NCBI GenBank assembly: GCA_902532525.1
Contig: CACAIK010000005.1
Location: 18,025-82,024, forward strand
Origin: an uncultured Pelagibacteraceae bacterium
Lineage (GTDB): Bacteria; Pseudomonadota; Alphaproteobacteria; Pelagibacterales; Pelagibacteraceae
Reading direction: 5' to 3'
DNA length: 64,000 bases
Below, in pieces: positions 10,154-19,923 of this stretch. The position numbers were made by a program, and so were the translations under genes. Positions within the stretch are counted from its first letter, which is position 1. Each line of letters starts with the position of its first letter. Under the pieces are notes generated by a model. That model saw only the letters and a list, made by a program, of their open reading frames with translations, did not search any database and was not told the origin of the DNA.

Positions 10154-10965
10154 ATTTTGGAAATTTCAATTCCTGAATTTATATAACCATTCATAGAACC
10201 ACAATCTAAATAATTACCTTTAAACTTATGTCCAATAAATAAATTCTTATCTAATATCATTCGTCTTATTGCATCTGTTATATGTATTTCATCGCCTTTT
10301 CCTTTTTTTTGATTATTTAGATAATTAAAAATTTTTTTTGATAATATATATCTTCCAATGACTGCATTGTTGGAAGGAGCATCTTTAGCATTTGGTTTTT
10401 CAATTACATCAGATATTTTAAAATTTGATTTATCAAAGTTTTTATTTATTGAATAGATACCCCAACGATCTACATTATTTTTTTTTACTTTCATGCTCGC
10501 CATCACTGATGCTTTATATTTTTTGTGAATTTTAATCATATCTTTTGAACAATTCTTTTTTATGATTAAATCATCAGGTAATAGCATTAAAAAATAATTA
10601 TTTTTTATTAATTTCTTAGTTTTTAATACAGCATCTCCAGTCCCCAAAGGCTTATTTTGGTAAACAAATTTAATTTTTTTTTTAAAAAAAAGGATTTTTT
10701 TATATTCTTTAATTATTCTAGGATCCTTTTTTTTTTTTATTATTGATTTATAAAAATTATCATTATTAAAATATCTCCTTATCATTTCTTTTTTTTTAGA
10801 AATAATAAAAATAATTTCTTTTACTCCTGCGTCAATACATTCATCTAAAATATACTCAATTCCTGGTTTGCCATTAATTGGGAGTAGTTCTTTAGGAAAA
10901 ACACTTGTTAAAGGTAACAACCGTGTACCCAAACCAGCAAGAGGAATTATAGCTTGTTTAATCAT
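10150..10965 (-). CDS. galU: UTP-glucose-1-phosphate uridylyltransferase
   Basis: Makes UDP-glucose from UTP and glucose-1-phosphate. The 271 residues carry the nucleotidyltransferase start IPLAGLGTRLLPLT (about 7-20), KELLPI, and the later ELLP/IGRYILS and GDEIHITDAI motifs typical of GalU. It ends inside the start of ugd. A 12-base T run at 10727-10738 lies in the coding region and encodes lysines. Its start faces panC across only 34 bases. Confidence 0.95.
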   Translation of the reverse strand: MIKQAIIPLAGLGTRLLPLTSVFPKELLPINGKPGIEYILDECIDAGVKEIIFIISKKKEMIRRYFNNDNFYKSIIKKKKDPRIIKEYKKILFFKKKIKFVYQNKPLGTGDAVLKTKKLIKNNYFLMLLPDDLIIKKNCSKDMIKIHKKYKASVMASMKVKKNNVDRWGIYSINKNFDKSNFKISDVIEKPNAKDAPSNNAVIGRYILSKKIFNYLNNQKKGKGDEIHITDAIRRMILDKNLFIGHKFKGNYLDCGSMNGYINSGIEISKI

Positions 10966-10979
10966 TAAGATGTTTTACT

Positions 10980-10985
10980 TATAAT
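10980..10985 (+). promoter_or_regulatory. Candidate -10 box (TATAAT) for panC
   Basis: A perfect TATAAT lies 15 bases before the panC ATG, so initiation would fall about 8 bases upstream of the start codon. No good -35 box is seen at 16-18 bases upstream, where the galU coding region already begins. The same bases on the other strand read ATTATA, so the 34-base gap may drive both genes. Confidence 0.35.
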
Positions 10986-10999
10986 CATATTTATTAAAA

Positions 11000-11803
11000 A
11001 TGAAAATTTTAAAAAATGTTTTTGAACTAAATAAGGCAGTAAAAAATTACAAAAATGTAGGATTTGTTCCTACAATGGGAGGAATTCATAAAGGCCACGA
11101 GTCTTTAATAAAAATTTCACAAAAAAATAACAAAGAGACAATTGTAAGTATTTTTGTCAATCCAACACAATTTAATCAAAAAAAAGATTTTAATAATTAT
11201 CCTAGGAATATAAAAAAAGACATTTCAATATTAAGAAAACTTAAAGTGAATTATTTATTTTTACCTGATGTAAATGAAATATATAAAAAAAAAATGAAAA
11301 ATTTTAAACTTAATAAATCCGATAAGATTTTATGTGCTAAATATAGAAAAGGTCATTTTGAGGGAGTATTAAATGTTATGAATAGGTTGCTATCTATTGT
11401 TAAATCTAAGTATGTTTTTATGGGTAAAAAAGATTTTCAACAATACATGTTAATAAAAAGAATATTAGGAAAAAAATATAAAATAAATATTGTTGGTTGT
11501 CCTACAATTAGAGAAAGTAATAAAATTGCTTTATCTACAAGAAATAAATTATTAAAAAAATCATCAATAAAAAAAGCATCTAAAATAGCTATCATATTGG
11601 ATAAATTAAAAAGACTATCACAAAAAAACAAATCTTTGGATTTGTCAAAATTTAAAGATGAGCTTGAAAATAAATTTAAAATTAAAATTGATTATCTTGA
11701 ATTTAGAGATGAAAATAAAATGAAATTGAATAATTTTAAATCTAAATACAGATTATTTATTGCTTATTATATAAATGGAGTAAGATTGATTGATAATTTT
11801 TGA
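11000..11803 (+). CDS. panC: Pantothenate synthetase
   Basis: Joins pantoate and beta-alanine with ATP to give pantothenate, the coenzyme A precursor. The 267 residues show the HIGH-type ATP motif in PTMGGIHKGHESL (about 24-36), FVNPTQF, KGHFEGVLNVM, MGKKDFQQ and ALSTRN. The usual ESDGLA loop reads ESNKIA here. It is slightly shorter than the typical 280 residues. Its TGA touches the stop of convergent mgtE. Confidence 0.93.
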   Translation: MKILKNVFELNKAVKNYKNVGFVPTMGGIHKGHESLIKISQKNNKETIVSIFVNPTQFNQKKDFNNYPRNIKKDISILRKLKVNYLFLPDVNEIYKKKMKNFKLNKSDKILCAKYRKGHFEGVLNVMNRLLSIVKSKYVFMGKKDFQQYMLIKRILGKKYKINIVGCPTIRESNKIALSTRNKLLKKSSIKKASKIAIILDKLKRLSQKNKSLDLSKFKDELENKFKIKIDYLEFRDENKMKLNNFKSKYRLFIAYYINGVRLIDNF

Positions 11804-13177
11804 TTATAGAAAATAAGCTCCTACACCTAAGAAAGATACAAATCCAATTACATCTGTTATTGTTGTTACAAATACACTAGATGAAATTGCAGGATCAATT
11901 TTCATTTTATTTAATGTTACTGGCACTAAAATACCAAAAAGGCCAGCAACTATCATGGTTAAAATCATAGAAATTGAAATTATTAAGGAGAGCTGAATAT
12001 CATTAAACCATAGTTGAACTATCAAAGAACTTATTATTGCAAAAATAACACCATTTAAAACTCCGATATTAAATTCTTTAATAATATTATTCGTAAAATT
12101 ATTTTTTGTTAAATCCTGTGTTGCTAAGGATCTTACTGTGACTGCTAATGTTTGCATTCCAGCATTGCCTCCCATTGATGCTACAATTGGCATTAAAAAA
12201 GCTAGCACTACCATTTGTTCTATAGTGGCACCAAATAAACTAATGCAATAGGTTGCGAGAAAAGCAGTAAACAAGTTTAATAACAACCAATTAAATCTTC
12301 TCTTCGTTTTTGTTATTACTCCATCGGTTATTTCCTCATCGCCTACTCCAGCTAATCTAAGTGTATCCTCTTCTGCTTCTTCTTTTAATACTGTTAGAAC
12401 ATCATCATAAGCTATCATTCCAACAAGTTTATTTGACTTATCTACTACAGCCGCTGAACTCAAGTTATAATTTTCAAATAAATTACCAACTTCCTCCCTG
12501 TCCATATCAACTGGTATTAAAGTTTGAGATTCAGCCATTATAGACATCATCTTTGTGTCTCTTGGAGTTCTTAATACTCTTGATGAAGGAACTGTACCAA
12601 TAGGTTTGAATTCTTGATCGACAATAAATATTTCTAGAAATTCCTCAGGAAGATCTTTATTTTCTCTTAGATAGTCTATAGTTTGTCCTACAGACCAGTT
12701 GCTCGGTATAGCTGTAAATTCTCGCTGCATTAATCTAGCAGCCGAATCTTCTGGATAACTTAAACTTTCAAGTAATGCAAATCGGTCTTTTGGAGGCAAT
12801 GAGCTAAGGATGGTATTTTTATCTTTTTCATCTACATTTTCTAAAATCTTAATTGCATCATCTGACTCTAAATTTTTTAGTATGTTTACTATTGAGTCTG
12901 ATGATAAATAAGCAATTATCTCAGACTGAATTGACTCATTTAATTCAACAAAAACTTCAGGATCAACTTTGAAACTATTTAATTTTATTAAATTTTCTCT
13001 GTCATTTTGACTTAAATGTTCAATTATATCAGCAGCATCTGCTGGATGCATAGCATTGAACGAATTTGTAATAAATCCAGCATCATTTGAGGCAATTTTA
13101 TCTGTGACAACTTTGATGAATTCTTTGTTAAATTCAAAGTTAACTTTTTTATCTTTAATTTTTTTCACTATAGTCAT
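11804..13177 (-). CDS. mgtE: Magnesium transporter MgtE
   Basis: Mg2+ channel/transporter of 457 residues. In order: a cytosolic helical N domain with the HPADAADIIEHL motif near 43-54, a CBS pair at roughly 140-260 that senses Mg2+ in studied homologues, and five C-terminal membrane segments from about 290 with the conserved PIVASMGGNAGMQ and NGVIFAI stretches lining the pore. Complete and single-gene, divergent from lipB. Confidence 0.97.
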   Translation of the reverse strand: MTIVKKIKDKKVNFEFNKEFIKVVTDKIASNDAGFITNSFNAMHPADAADIIEHLSQNDRENLIKLNSFKVDPEVFVELNESIQSEIIAYLSSDSIVNILKNLESDDAIKILENVDEKDKNTILSSLPPKDRFALLESLSYPEDSAARLMQREFTAIPSNWSVGQTIDYLRENKDLPEEFLEIFIVDQEFKPIGTVPSSRVLRTPRDTKMMSIMAESQTLIPVDMDREEVGNLFENYNLSSAAVVDKSNKLVGMIAYDDVLTVLKEEAEEDTLRLAGVGDEEITDGVITKTKRRFNWLLLNLFTAFLATYCISLFGATIEQMVVLAFLMPIVASMGGNAGMQTLAVTVRSLATQDLTKNNFTNNIIKEFNIGVLNGVIFAIISSLIVQLWFNDIQLSLIISISMILTMIVAGLFGILVPVTLNKMKIDPAISSSVFVTTITDVIGFVSFLGVGAYFL

Positions 13178-13185
13178 AAAATTTA

Positions 13186-13215
13186 CCTATAATTTAGTTG
13201 GCACTATTAATACAA
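13186..13215 (-). promoter_or_regulatory. Candidate promoter of mgtE
   Basis: On the minus strand TTGTAT (13215-13210), an 18-base spacer and TATAGG (13191-13186), ending 8 bases before the mgtE ATG. It would give a nearly leaderless mRNA. The boxes are imperfect and the region is AT-rich, so this is weak. Confidence 0.3.
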
Positions 13216-13238
13216 AATAAAAATAATACAAATTTATA

Positions 13239-13862
13239 ATGACAATAGAGATCAAAAAGTCAGTAAAACCAATAAAATATAAATCTGCTATAAATATACT
13301 TGAAGATAGATTGGAGCAAATCAAAGTAAATAAAAATAAAGAACTTATTTGGATACTTGAACATGAAGAGATTTATACTGGTGGAACAAGTTTTAGTGAT
13401 AATGAGATTTTAGACAAATCTATAAACTTTATTAAAACAAATAGAGGTGGAAAAATAACATATCATGGTCCTGGTCAATTAATTTTTTATTTTGTAATCG
13501 ACTTAGGCAAAAGAGGTAAAAATATAAAAAAAATAATAAGTGCAATAGAGAAGACAATTATAGATACATTAAAAAATTATAATATAGATTGTTTCGCTGA
13601 TAGAAAAAATATTGGAATTTGGTTTAAGCAAAAATCTGGTAAAATAGATAAAATTGCAGCAATAGGTATAAAAGTAAAAAAATGGATTGCTTATCACGGA
13701 TTTGCACTAAATATATCTAATGATCTTAATGTATATAAAAAGATAGTTCCCTGTGGAATCAGAGATAGAGGAGTTTCAAGTTTAAATATGATTAAGAAAC
13801 AAAATTATAAAAATATCGAGAATGATTTAATAAAAAATTTTTTATCAAATATTAAAAATTAA
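13239..13862 (+). CDS. lipB: Octanoyltransferase LipB
   Basis: Transfers the octanoyl group from acyl carrier protein to lipoate-dependent enzymes, the first step of de novo lipoylation. The 207 residues include [12 protein letters not shown] (69-80), the catalytic Lys at about 138 (KIAAIG) and the acyl-accepting Cys at about 172 ([12 protein letters not shown]). Its 3' end overlaps the convergent pseudouridine synthase gene by 11 bases. Confidence 0.96.
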   Translation: MTIEIKKSVKPIKYKSAINILEDRLEQIKVNKNKELIWILEHEEIYTGGTSFSDNEILDKSINFIKTNRGGKITYHGPGQLIFYFVIDLGKRGKNIKKIISAIEKTIIDTLKNYNIDCFADRKNIGIWFKQKSGKIDKIAAIGIKVKKWIAYHGFALNISNDLNVYKKIVPCGIRDRGVSSLNMIKKQNYKNIENDLIKNFLSNIKN

Positions 13863-14760
13863 GTCTTTTTGTTTTTAACATATTTCTAAAATAATCTGGA
13901 GGTGTTGCTCTAAATGTGTATTTTTTTTCATTAATCTTAAATTTTATTTCATATGAATGTAACATTAAATTTTTATTACTTATTTTTGAATTATTTGTTG
14001 AATTATATTTTTTATCACCAATAATTGAATTTCCTAAATTGAATAGTTGTTTTCTTAATTGGTGTTTTCTACCAGTTATTGGATTAAGTTGAATAAAAGT
14101 TGCATTATTATTTTTATCTAGAATTTGATATTTTGTTTCAGCTTTTTCGACAATTTTTTTTTTACTTTCAAATCTTATTAGATCATTATTTAACTTACCT
14201 TGGTTAGTTAAAATTATTTCACCATTACATATTGCTAAATAAGTTTTATAAATTTTTCTTAGTCTAAAAAGTGAAGTAAGTAATTGAGCTGTTTGTCTAT
14301 TTTTGGCTATTATAAAAACACCTGATGTATCTTTATCTAGTCTATGAACGGAAAATGGCTTCTCATCTCTAAATAAATTACTTTTTGCAAATATATCAAT
14401 TATATTTTTTTTAGATTTTGTACCACCCTGAACTGAAATTCCAGCTTGTTTATTTAAAACAACAAAATTATCATTATTTTCAATAATTAAATCTTCATTT
14501 TCTTTTATAATTTCATTGCTAGGATTATATTTTTCTTTTTTTTGTTTTATAATTTTTTTAAATTCAATGTTATGTAACTCAATTTCATCTTTAAATTGAA
14601 TTTTTTTTGAACTTTTAATTTTTTTTTTATTTAACTTAATTCTTCCATTTCTTAAGTTTTTTTCAATTAGACTTTGTGGAATTTGACCGAATTGATTTCT
14701 TAAAAATCTATCAATACGCATACCATTGAACGTCTTTTCAACGTTTAATAGTTTTTTCAT
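13852..14760 (-). CDS. RluA-family rRNA pseudouridine synthase (RluC-like)
   Basis: Isomerises uridines to pseudouridine in RNA, probably 23S rRNA. The 302 residues have an N-terminal S4 RNA-binding domain (about 12-60: [24 protein letters not shown]) and a catalytic domain with Asp at about 142 in HRLDKDTSG, plus [14 protein letters not shown]. The S4 domain and sequence suit RluC or RluD; I cannot decide between them from sequence alone. It is ten bases downstream of rplQ on the same strand, so it probably rides at the end of the ribosomal superoperon. Confidence 0.9.
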   Translation of the reverse strand: MKKLLNVEKTFNGMRIDRFLRNQFGQIPQSLIEKNLRNGRIKLNKKKIKSSKKIQFKDEIELHNIEFKKIIKQKKEKYNPSNEIIKENEDLIIENNDNFVVLNKQAGISVQGGTKSKKNIIDIFAKSNLFRDEKPFSVHRLDKDTSGVFIIAKNRQTAQLLTSLFRLRKIYKTYLAICNGEIILTNQGKLNNDLIRFESKKKIVEKAETKYQILDKNNNATFIQLNPITGRKHQLRKQLFNLGNSIIGDKKYNSTNNSKISNKNLMLHSYEIKFKINEKKYTFRATPPDYFRNMLKTKRLNF

Positions 14761-14770
14761 TTATTTTTCT

Positions 14771-15211
14771 TTAAGCTGTTGCTATTTTTGAGGTTTCTTT
14801 TTTTTGATCTTTAGCTGGATCTTTCTTTTTTTTATCGACTCTTTTTGCCTCAACATCCCTATCTACAAACTCAATTACTGCCATTGGAGCATTGTCACCA
14901 TATCTAAATCCTGCCTTGATAATTCTAGTATATCCACCTTTTCTATTTTCATATCTCTTAGATAAAGTTTTTTTAACTTTATTTGTAGATTTAATATCTT
15001 GCAACTTCGAGATTAATGTTTTTGTGTTAGATAAAGTATTTTTCTTACCCAATGTTATAATTTTGTCAGCTTGAGGTTTTAAAACTTTTGCTTTTGGTAA
15101 GGTTGTTGTAATTTGCTCATACTTTATTAATGAGTTAAGCATATTTTTTATAAGAGCTTTTCTATGTTCTGAAGTTCTGTTGAGCTTTTTATAGCCCATT
15201 TTATGTCTCAT
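14771..15211 (-). CDS. rplQ: 50S ribosomal protein L17
   Basis: Large-subunit protein at the exit-tunnel region. It opens with the hallmark [20 protein letters not shown] and has a 20-odd residue lysine-rich tail beyond the usual core, giving 146 residues compared with 127 in E. coli. Its ATG overlaps the rpoA stop by one base. Last gene of the alpha-operon block rpsM-rpsK-rpoA-rplQ. Confidence 0.98.
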   Translation of the reverse strand: MRHKMGYKKLNRTSEHRKALIKNMLNSLIKYEQITTTLPKAKVLKPQADKIITLGKKNTLSNTKTLISKLQDIKSTNKVKKTLSKRYENRKGGYTRIIKAGFRYGDNAPMAVIEFVDRDVEAKRVDKKKKDPAKDQKKETSKIATA

Positions 15212-16239
15212 TAGATAGCTTCCTCAAGTTTTTTAGATAATTCAGCAATGTTATCTGGTGGCCAGTTTGGAATTTCCATACCGAGATATAATGACATTCC
15301 TGTTAATACTTCTTTAATCTCATTTAGTGATTTTCTTCCAAAATTAGGTGTTCTTAGCATTTCGCCTTCCGATTTTTGAACCAAATCACCTATATAAATA
15401 ATGTTATCATTTTTTAAACAATTCATTGATCTTACAGAAAGTTCTAATTCATCAACTTTTCTTAATAAATTTTTATTAAATTCTGGCTCAGAAGGTTGTT
15501 CTTTAACAATAACTTCTTGTGGTTCATCAAAATTAACAAACATGCCTAATTGATCTTGAAAAATTCTAGCTGAATATGCAACAGCATCTTCGGCTGAGAT
15601 TGATCCATTTGTCTCAACTTCCATCGTTAATTTATCATAATCTAAGGCTTTTCCTTCTCTAGCTGTACTTACTGAGTAAGATACTTTTTTTACTGGACTA
15701 AATAATGAATCTATTGGAATTAAACCTAAAGGTGGTTCCTCTGGTTTATTCATATCTGCTGAGACATATCCTTTCCCAGTACCCACTGACATTTCCATAT
15801 GAAATTTTGTATTCTCATCTAAGTTACAAATAACTAAATCTGGATTTAAAATTTCAATATCAGCAACTGGTGTTATATTAGATGCTTTAATTTCACCTGG
15901 ACCTTTAGCATCAAGTATTAATTTTTTTGGCTCATCAGAAGAACTTTTGAGAGCTAAGGATTTTACATTTAGTACTATATCAGTTACATCTTCTCTGACA
16001 CCTTTAATTGAAGTAAATTCATGCAATACACCATCTATTTGAATAGATGTTACAGCAGTACCTCTAATAGAAGAAAGAAGAATTCTTCTTAGGGAATTAC
16101 CAAGAGTTAATCCATATCCTTTCTCAAGTGGTTCAGCAGTGATTTTTGCGAATGCTTTGTCATCACTTAATTGAACATCTAGTTTTGCTGGTTTAATTAA
16201 TGATTTCCAATTTTTTGAATTTACCTCTGTTTGCTCCAT
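15211..16239 (-). CDS. rpoA: DNA-directed RNA polymerase subunit alpha
   Basis: Assembly platform and upstream-DNA-binding subunit of RNA polymerase. The 342 residues include the N-terminal dimerisation domain ([21 protein letters not shown] near 37-57, GVREDVTDI) and a C-terminal DNA-binding domain from about 255 ([29 protein letters not shown]). It overlaps rpsK and rplQ by single bases. Confidence 0.99.
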   Translation of the reverse strand: MEQTEVNSKNWKSLIKPAKLDVQLSDDKAFAKITAEPLEKGYGLTLGNSLRRILLSSIRGTAVTSIQIDGVLHEFTSIKGVREDVTDIVLNVKSLALKSSSDEPKKLILDAKGPGEIKASNITPVADIEILNPDLVICNLDENTKFHMEMSVGTGKGYVSADMNKPEEPPLGLIPIDSLFSPVKKVSYSVSTAREGKALDYDKLTMEVETNGSISAEDAVAYSARIFQDQLGMFVNFDEPQEVIVKEQPSEPEFNKNLLRKVDELELSVRSMNCLKNDNIIYIGDLVQKSEGEMLRTPNFGRKSLNEIKEVLTGMSLYLGMEIPNWPPDNIAELSKKLEEAI

Positions 16240-16676
16240 TAAACTCTCCTTTTTTTAGGTGGTCTAGTACCATTATGTGGCATTGGTGTTGTGTCTTTAA
16301 TTGATATAATTTTAAATCCTCTAGCTTGTAAAGCTCTCAAGGCTGTTTCTCTTCCAGAACCTGGTCCTTTTACTTCAACAGATAAAATTTTCATTCCAAC
16401 CTCTAAAGCTTTCGCTGCTGCTGCATCAGCTGCAACTTGTGCTGCATATGGTGTGGATTTACGAGAACCTTTAAATCCTTTTTGTCCAGCAGATGCCCAA
16501 GAAACTATATTTCCATTGGTATCTGCAATTGAAACGATAGTATTATTAAAAGTAGACTGTACATAAGCAATTCCATTCAAAATATTCTTTTTACCTTTTT
16601 TCTTTTTTGAGTAAGAACTTTTTTTTGTTTTAACTTCTGTTTTCTGTTCTTTATTATCAACTACTTCTTTTTTCAT
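16239..16676 (-). CDS. rpsK: 30S ribosomal protein S11
   Basis: Small-subunit platform protein near the mRNA exit. The core begins at about 35 ([16 protein letters not shown]) and ends with the conserved [14 protein letters not shown] lysine-rich N-terminal extension of about 16 residues brings it to 145 compared with 129 in E. coli. Its ends overlap rpsM and rpoA by one base each. Confidence 0.98.
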   Translation of the reverse strand: MKKEVVDNKEQKTEVKTKKSSYSKKKKGKKNILNGIAYVQSTFNNTIVSIADTNGNIVSWASAGQKGFKGSRKSTPYAAQVAADAAAAKALEVGMKILSVEVKGPGSGRETALRALQARGFKIISIKDTTPMPHNGTRPPKKRRV

Positions 16677-17059
16677 TATTTTTTAAGTGGTGTTAATTTT
16701 TTTCCAGCTATAGCTATTGCTTTTCCTTTTCTTGTTCTAGAATTACATCTTGTTCTTTGTCCTCTGACTGGAAGTTTTTTTCTGTGTCTAGATCCTCTAT
16801 AAGTTGCAAGATCAATTAATCTTTTTATACTTAATGAAGTATCTCTTCTTAAATCACCTTCAACAGTAAACTTCTGATCTATATATTCTCTTATTTTCAA
16901 AATTTGATCATCAGTCAATTCATTTACTCTTTTTGATTTTGGTATTTCTAATGCACTGCAAATTTGGTTAGAAAATTTATTCCCAATACCATAAATATAA
17001 GTAAGTCCAACATGAACTAATTTATTTTGTGGTATGTTTACACCTGCAATACGAGCCAT
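16676..17059 (-). CDS. rpsM: 30S ribosomal protein S13
   Basis: Head protein of the small subunit contacting the P-site tRNA and S19. [13 protein letters not shown] at the start and [15 protein letters not shown] near residue 90 are diagnostic; 127 residues. A predicted promoter lies just upstream (17083-17110), so this gene can begin its own transcript in addition to read-through from adk. Confidence 0.98.
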   Translation of the reverse strand: MARIAGVNIPQNKLVHVGLTYIYGIGNKFSNQICSALEIPKSKRVNELTDDQILKIREYIDQKFTVEGDLRRDTSLSIKRLIDLATYRGSRHRKKLPVRGQRTRCNSRTRKGKAIAIAGKKLTPLKK

Positions 17060-17082
17060 AATTTTTGTGATAAATTGTGCCT

Positions 17083-17110
17083 TTTATATAAGAAGATTAG
17101 TCAAAGTCAA
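17083..17110 (-). promoter_or_regulatory. Predicted sigma-70-type promoter of rpsM-rpsK-rpoA-rplQ
   Basis: Minus-strand TTGACT (17110-17105), 16-base spacer, TATAAA (17088-17083) in the 55-base gap between adk and rpsM. The predicted start is about 17 bases before the rpsM ATG. The layout (TTGACx-N16-TATAAA) matches the rpsD promoter at 59199-59226. It would let the alpha operon be transcribed independently of the upstream spc block. Confidence 0.55.
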
Positions 17111-17114
17111 CGTC

Positions 17115-17678
17115 TTAAACATTTAAAAAACCCTCTATTTTATTAGTAATTTGATCAATTTCCATTGCTCCATCAATCTCATGAAAATTTGAATTTTTTG
17201 AGTAGTAATCTAATACAGGTCTAGTGGTTTCGATATAAGTATCATATCTCTTGAGAATTGTATCTAAATCGTCATCAGATCTTTTTTCTAAAATTTTTCT
17301 TTTTTTTATTCTTTCGACTATGGTTTCTTTATTAACATTTAAAAAAAAAATACAATCTATCTTTTGATTTGAATCTTTTAATAATATATCTAGATTTTTA
17401 GCTTGGCTTAGAGACCTTGGATAACCATCAAATATTAATTTTTCTCTTTTATTTGGGTCGACTACATGAATTTTTAATAGACTATTTACAATCTCATCAC
17501 TTACAAATTTTCCTTCGTTCATATTGTTTATTATTTTCTTTCCTATATCTGTATTTTTTTTTATTTCATCTCTTAAAATTTCACCTGTGGAAATTTGAAA
17601 TCCATTTAATTTTTTTACTAAATATTTGGCTTGAGTACCTTTACCAGCTCCTGGAGGACCAAACAGAATTATATTCAC
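17115..17678 (-). CDS. adk: Adenylate kinase
   Basis: Interconverts ATP + AMP and 2 ADP. The 187 residues carry the P-loop GPPGAGKGT at 7-15, ISTGEILR, and FDGYPRSLSQA in the AMP-binding region. It is the short type: the LID lacks the zinc-binding four-cysteine insert. It sits right after secY with no gap, the normal alphaproteobacterial spc-operon location. Confidence 0.98.
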   Translation of the reverse strand: MNIILFGPPGAGKGTQAKYLVKKLNGFQISTGEILRDEIKKNTDIGKKIINNMNEGKFVSDEIVNSLLKIHVVDPNKREKLIFDGYPRSLSQAKNLDILLKDSNQKIDCIFFLNVNKETIVERIKKRKILEKRSDDDLDTILKRYDTYIETTRPVLDYYSKNSNFHEIDGAMEIDQITNKIEGFLNV

Positions 17679-18959
17679 CTATCTACCAAATTTAGTTTTC
17701 TTAATAAGCTGTTCATATTGAGAACTCATCATCCTTGTTTGAATTTGTGTTACAGTGTCAATTGCAACAACAACAACAATTAAAACAGAAGCACCACCTA
17801 AATAAAATGGAATTGGATAATTTGCGATTAAAAATTCTGGCATTAAACAGACTAGTGCAAGATATAATGCGCCTATTGTTGTTAGTCTTGTTAATATAGT
17901 ATCAATATAAAGTGCAGTACTTTCCCCAGGTCTTATTCCTGGAATAAATCCACCATATTTTCTTAAATTTTCAGCAGTTTCAGTAGGATTGAAAGTTATT
18001 GAAGTATAAAAAAAAGTAAAAAATATTATTCCAGATGCGTATAGTAACATGTACAGAGGTTGTCCCTGAGAAAAATATGATGAAATATTCAAAAATGTTT
18101 CATTTTGAGAAACATTAAAATTTGAAAAAGTGACTGGTAACAGTAACAATGCTGAGGCAAAAATTGCAGGTATTACACCTGCAGAATTAATTTTTAATGG
18201 CAGATGTGAAGAGTCCCCACCATACATTTTATTACCCATTTGCCTCTTTGGATAATTTATAAGAATTTTTCTTAATGCTCTTTCCATAAATACAATAAAC
18301 ATTATTGTTCCGACAAGTAATAAAAATATAAAAATTATCATTACAGTTGAAATTGCTCCAGTTCTACCTAATTCAAATGTTGTTACTAATGCTCTTGGAA
18401 TTTCAGCAACAATGCCAGAAAAAATAATTAGTGAGATACCATTACCAATACCTCTTTGTGTTATTTGTTCACCAAGCCACATTAGAAAAATAGTTCCAGC
18501 AACAATAGTTGTAACTGTTGAAATTTTAAAAAATATTCCAGGATTAATAACTAAATCTGCTGACGACTCTAATCCAACTGCCAATCCATATCCTTGTATA
18601 GTTGCTAACAATACAGTTCCATATCTAGTTATTTGAGTAATTTTTTGTCTTCCAATTTCACCTTGAGCCTTTAGATTTTTAAAATATTCTGAAACACCAG
18701 TAAGTAACTGGACAATAATTGAAGAAGAGATATATGGCATTATTCCAAGAGCAAATATTGCCATTCTACTTACGGCACCGCCTGCAAAAACGTTAAACAT
18801 GCCTAATAAACCTTTTTGATTTCCCTCCATCATTATTTGAAGTTGTTCTGGATCAATTCCTGGTAGAGGAACGAAAGTACCCAATCGATAAACAGCAAGG
18901 ATAAAAAGTGTAAAAAGTATTCTATTTCTTAAATCGTTAGATTGTGTTGAGCTACTCAT
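17679..18959 (-). CDS. secY: Protein translocase subunit SecY
   Basis: Central channel of the Sec translocon in the inner membrane, working with SecE (41563-41754 here). The 426 residues contain about ten hydrophobic segments, the plug region after LPGIDPEQ, the cytosolic loop with NYPKRQ, and the conserved GGFIPGIRPGEST and the C-terminal LIKKTKFGR. Overlaps rplO by one base. Confidence 0.98.
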   Translation of the reverse strand: MSSSTQSNDLRNRILFTLFILAVYRLGTFVPLPGIDPEQLQIMMEGNQKGLLGMFNVFAGGAVSRMAIFALGIMPYISSSIIVQLLTGVSEYFKNLKAQGEIGRQKITQITRYGTVLLATIQGYGLAVGLESSADLVINPGIFFKISTVTTIVAGTIFLMWLGEQITQRGIGNGISLIIFSGIVAEIPRALVTTFELGRTGAISTVMIIFIFLLLVGTIMFIVFMERALRKILINYPKRQMGNKMYGGDSSHLPLKINSAGVIPAIFASALLLLPVTFSNFNVSQNETFLNISSYFSQGQPLYMLLYASGIIFFTFFYTSITFNPTETAENLRKYGGFIPGIRPGESTALYIDTILTRLTTIGALYLALVCLMPEFLIANYPIPFYLGGASVLIVVVVAIDTVTQIQTRMMSSQYEQLIKKTKFGR

Positions 18960-19420
18960 TATTTAGATTGATTTTTAACAGTAATTTGTCCACCAGCTTT
19001 TTCAATTTTCTCTTTTGCGGTTTTAGAAGAATAATCCGCTTCAATATCGATTTTAGAGTTAAAATTACCATTTGATAAAACTTTAAATTTATTAACTGAT
19101 TTTCTGAATAATTTTGATTCTTTAAATGTATTAATATTTATTTTTGTATCCGTTTTAATTTTTTTATTGTCAATAAGATTTTGTAAATCACCCAAGTTTA
19201 TTACAGCTATATTATTTTTGTTTACAGGCTTAAAACCTCTTTTAGGTAGTCTTCTATATAATGGCATTTGACCACCTTCAAAACTTTTTATAGCCACTCC
19301 AGATCTTGATTTTTGACCTTTTACACCTCTGCCAGATGTTTTGCCTTTACCAGATCCTATTCCTCTTCCTACACGAATTTTTTTTATTTTATGATTATTT
19401 AATGTATTTAAAGATGTCAT
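18959..19420 (-). CDS. rplO: 50S ribosomal protein L15
   Basis: Large-subunit assembly protein with the glycine-rich N-terminal arm (RVGRGIGSGKGKTSGRGVKGQKSRSG split over about 17-42) and GGQMPLYRRLPKRGF. 153 residues. It overlaps rpsE directly by one base, so there is no room for rpmD (L30), which normally lies between these two genes. Confidence 0.98.
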   Translation of the reverse strand: MTSLNTLNNHKIKKIRVGRGIGSGKGKTSGRGVKGQKSRSGVAIKSFEGGQMPLYRRLPKRGFKPVNKNNIAVINLGDLQNLIDNKKIKTDTKININTFKESKLFRKSVNKFKVLSNGNFNSKIDIEADYSSKTAKEKIEKAGGQITVKNQSK

Positions 19421-19920
19421 TATCCCCTTTTCTCAATTATTTCAGATATTTTTTTATTTCTTAAATTAGAAATATTTTTTGGTGAATTCTGATTTGATAA
19501 AGCTTTTATACAAGCTCTAATTACATTATGCGGATTTGCAGTACCCAAAGATTTAGCTACTATATCTTTTATACCAAGCACCTCACAGACGGCTCTAACT
19601 GGACCACCAGCTATTATACCAGTTCCTTTAGGTGCTGATCTTAATTTAATTTTTCCAGCACCATCTTTGCCATAAATATCATGATGAATTGTACGTCCAT
19701 CTCTTAAAGGTATTTGTATCAATTTTCTTCTAGCCAACTCATTTGCTTTTTTGATTGCATCAGGAACTTGTTTTGCTTTTGCATGAGCAATTCCAATTTT
19801 TCCATTCTGATTTCCAACTACTACTAAAGCTGAAAACCCAAATCTTCTTCCACCTTTCACAACTTTAGTTATTCTGTTTATGTGCACTAGTTTTTCTACA
19901 AATTCTGTATTTTTTTCCAT
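19420..19920 (-). CDS. rpsE: 30S ribosomal protein S5
   Basis: Small-subunit protein involved in decoding accuracy and mRNA unwinding. Shows VHINRITKVVKGGRRFGFSALVVVG near the N terminus and PKGTGIIAGGPVRAVCE in the middle. 166 residues, as in E. coli. In the spc block between rplR and rplO. Confidence 0.98.
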   Translation of the reverse strand: MEKNTEFVEKLVHINRITKVVKGGRRFGFSALVVVGNQNGKIGIAHAKAKQVPDAIKKANELARRKLIQIPLRDGRTIHHDIYGKDGAGKIKLRSAPKGTGIIAGGPVRAVCEVLGIKDIVAKSLGTANPHNVIRACIKALSNQNSPKNISNLRNKKISEIIEKRG

Positions 19921-19923
19921 ATT

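Noticed and set aside
16291..16566. Plus-strand open frame opposite rpsK
   Set aside because: Shadow of the S11 gene; the minus-strand protein is unmistakable.
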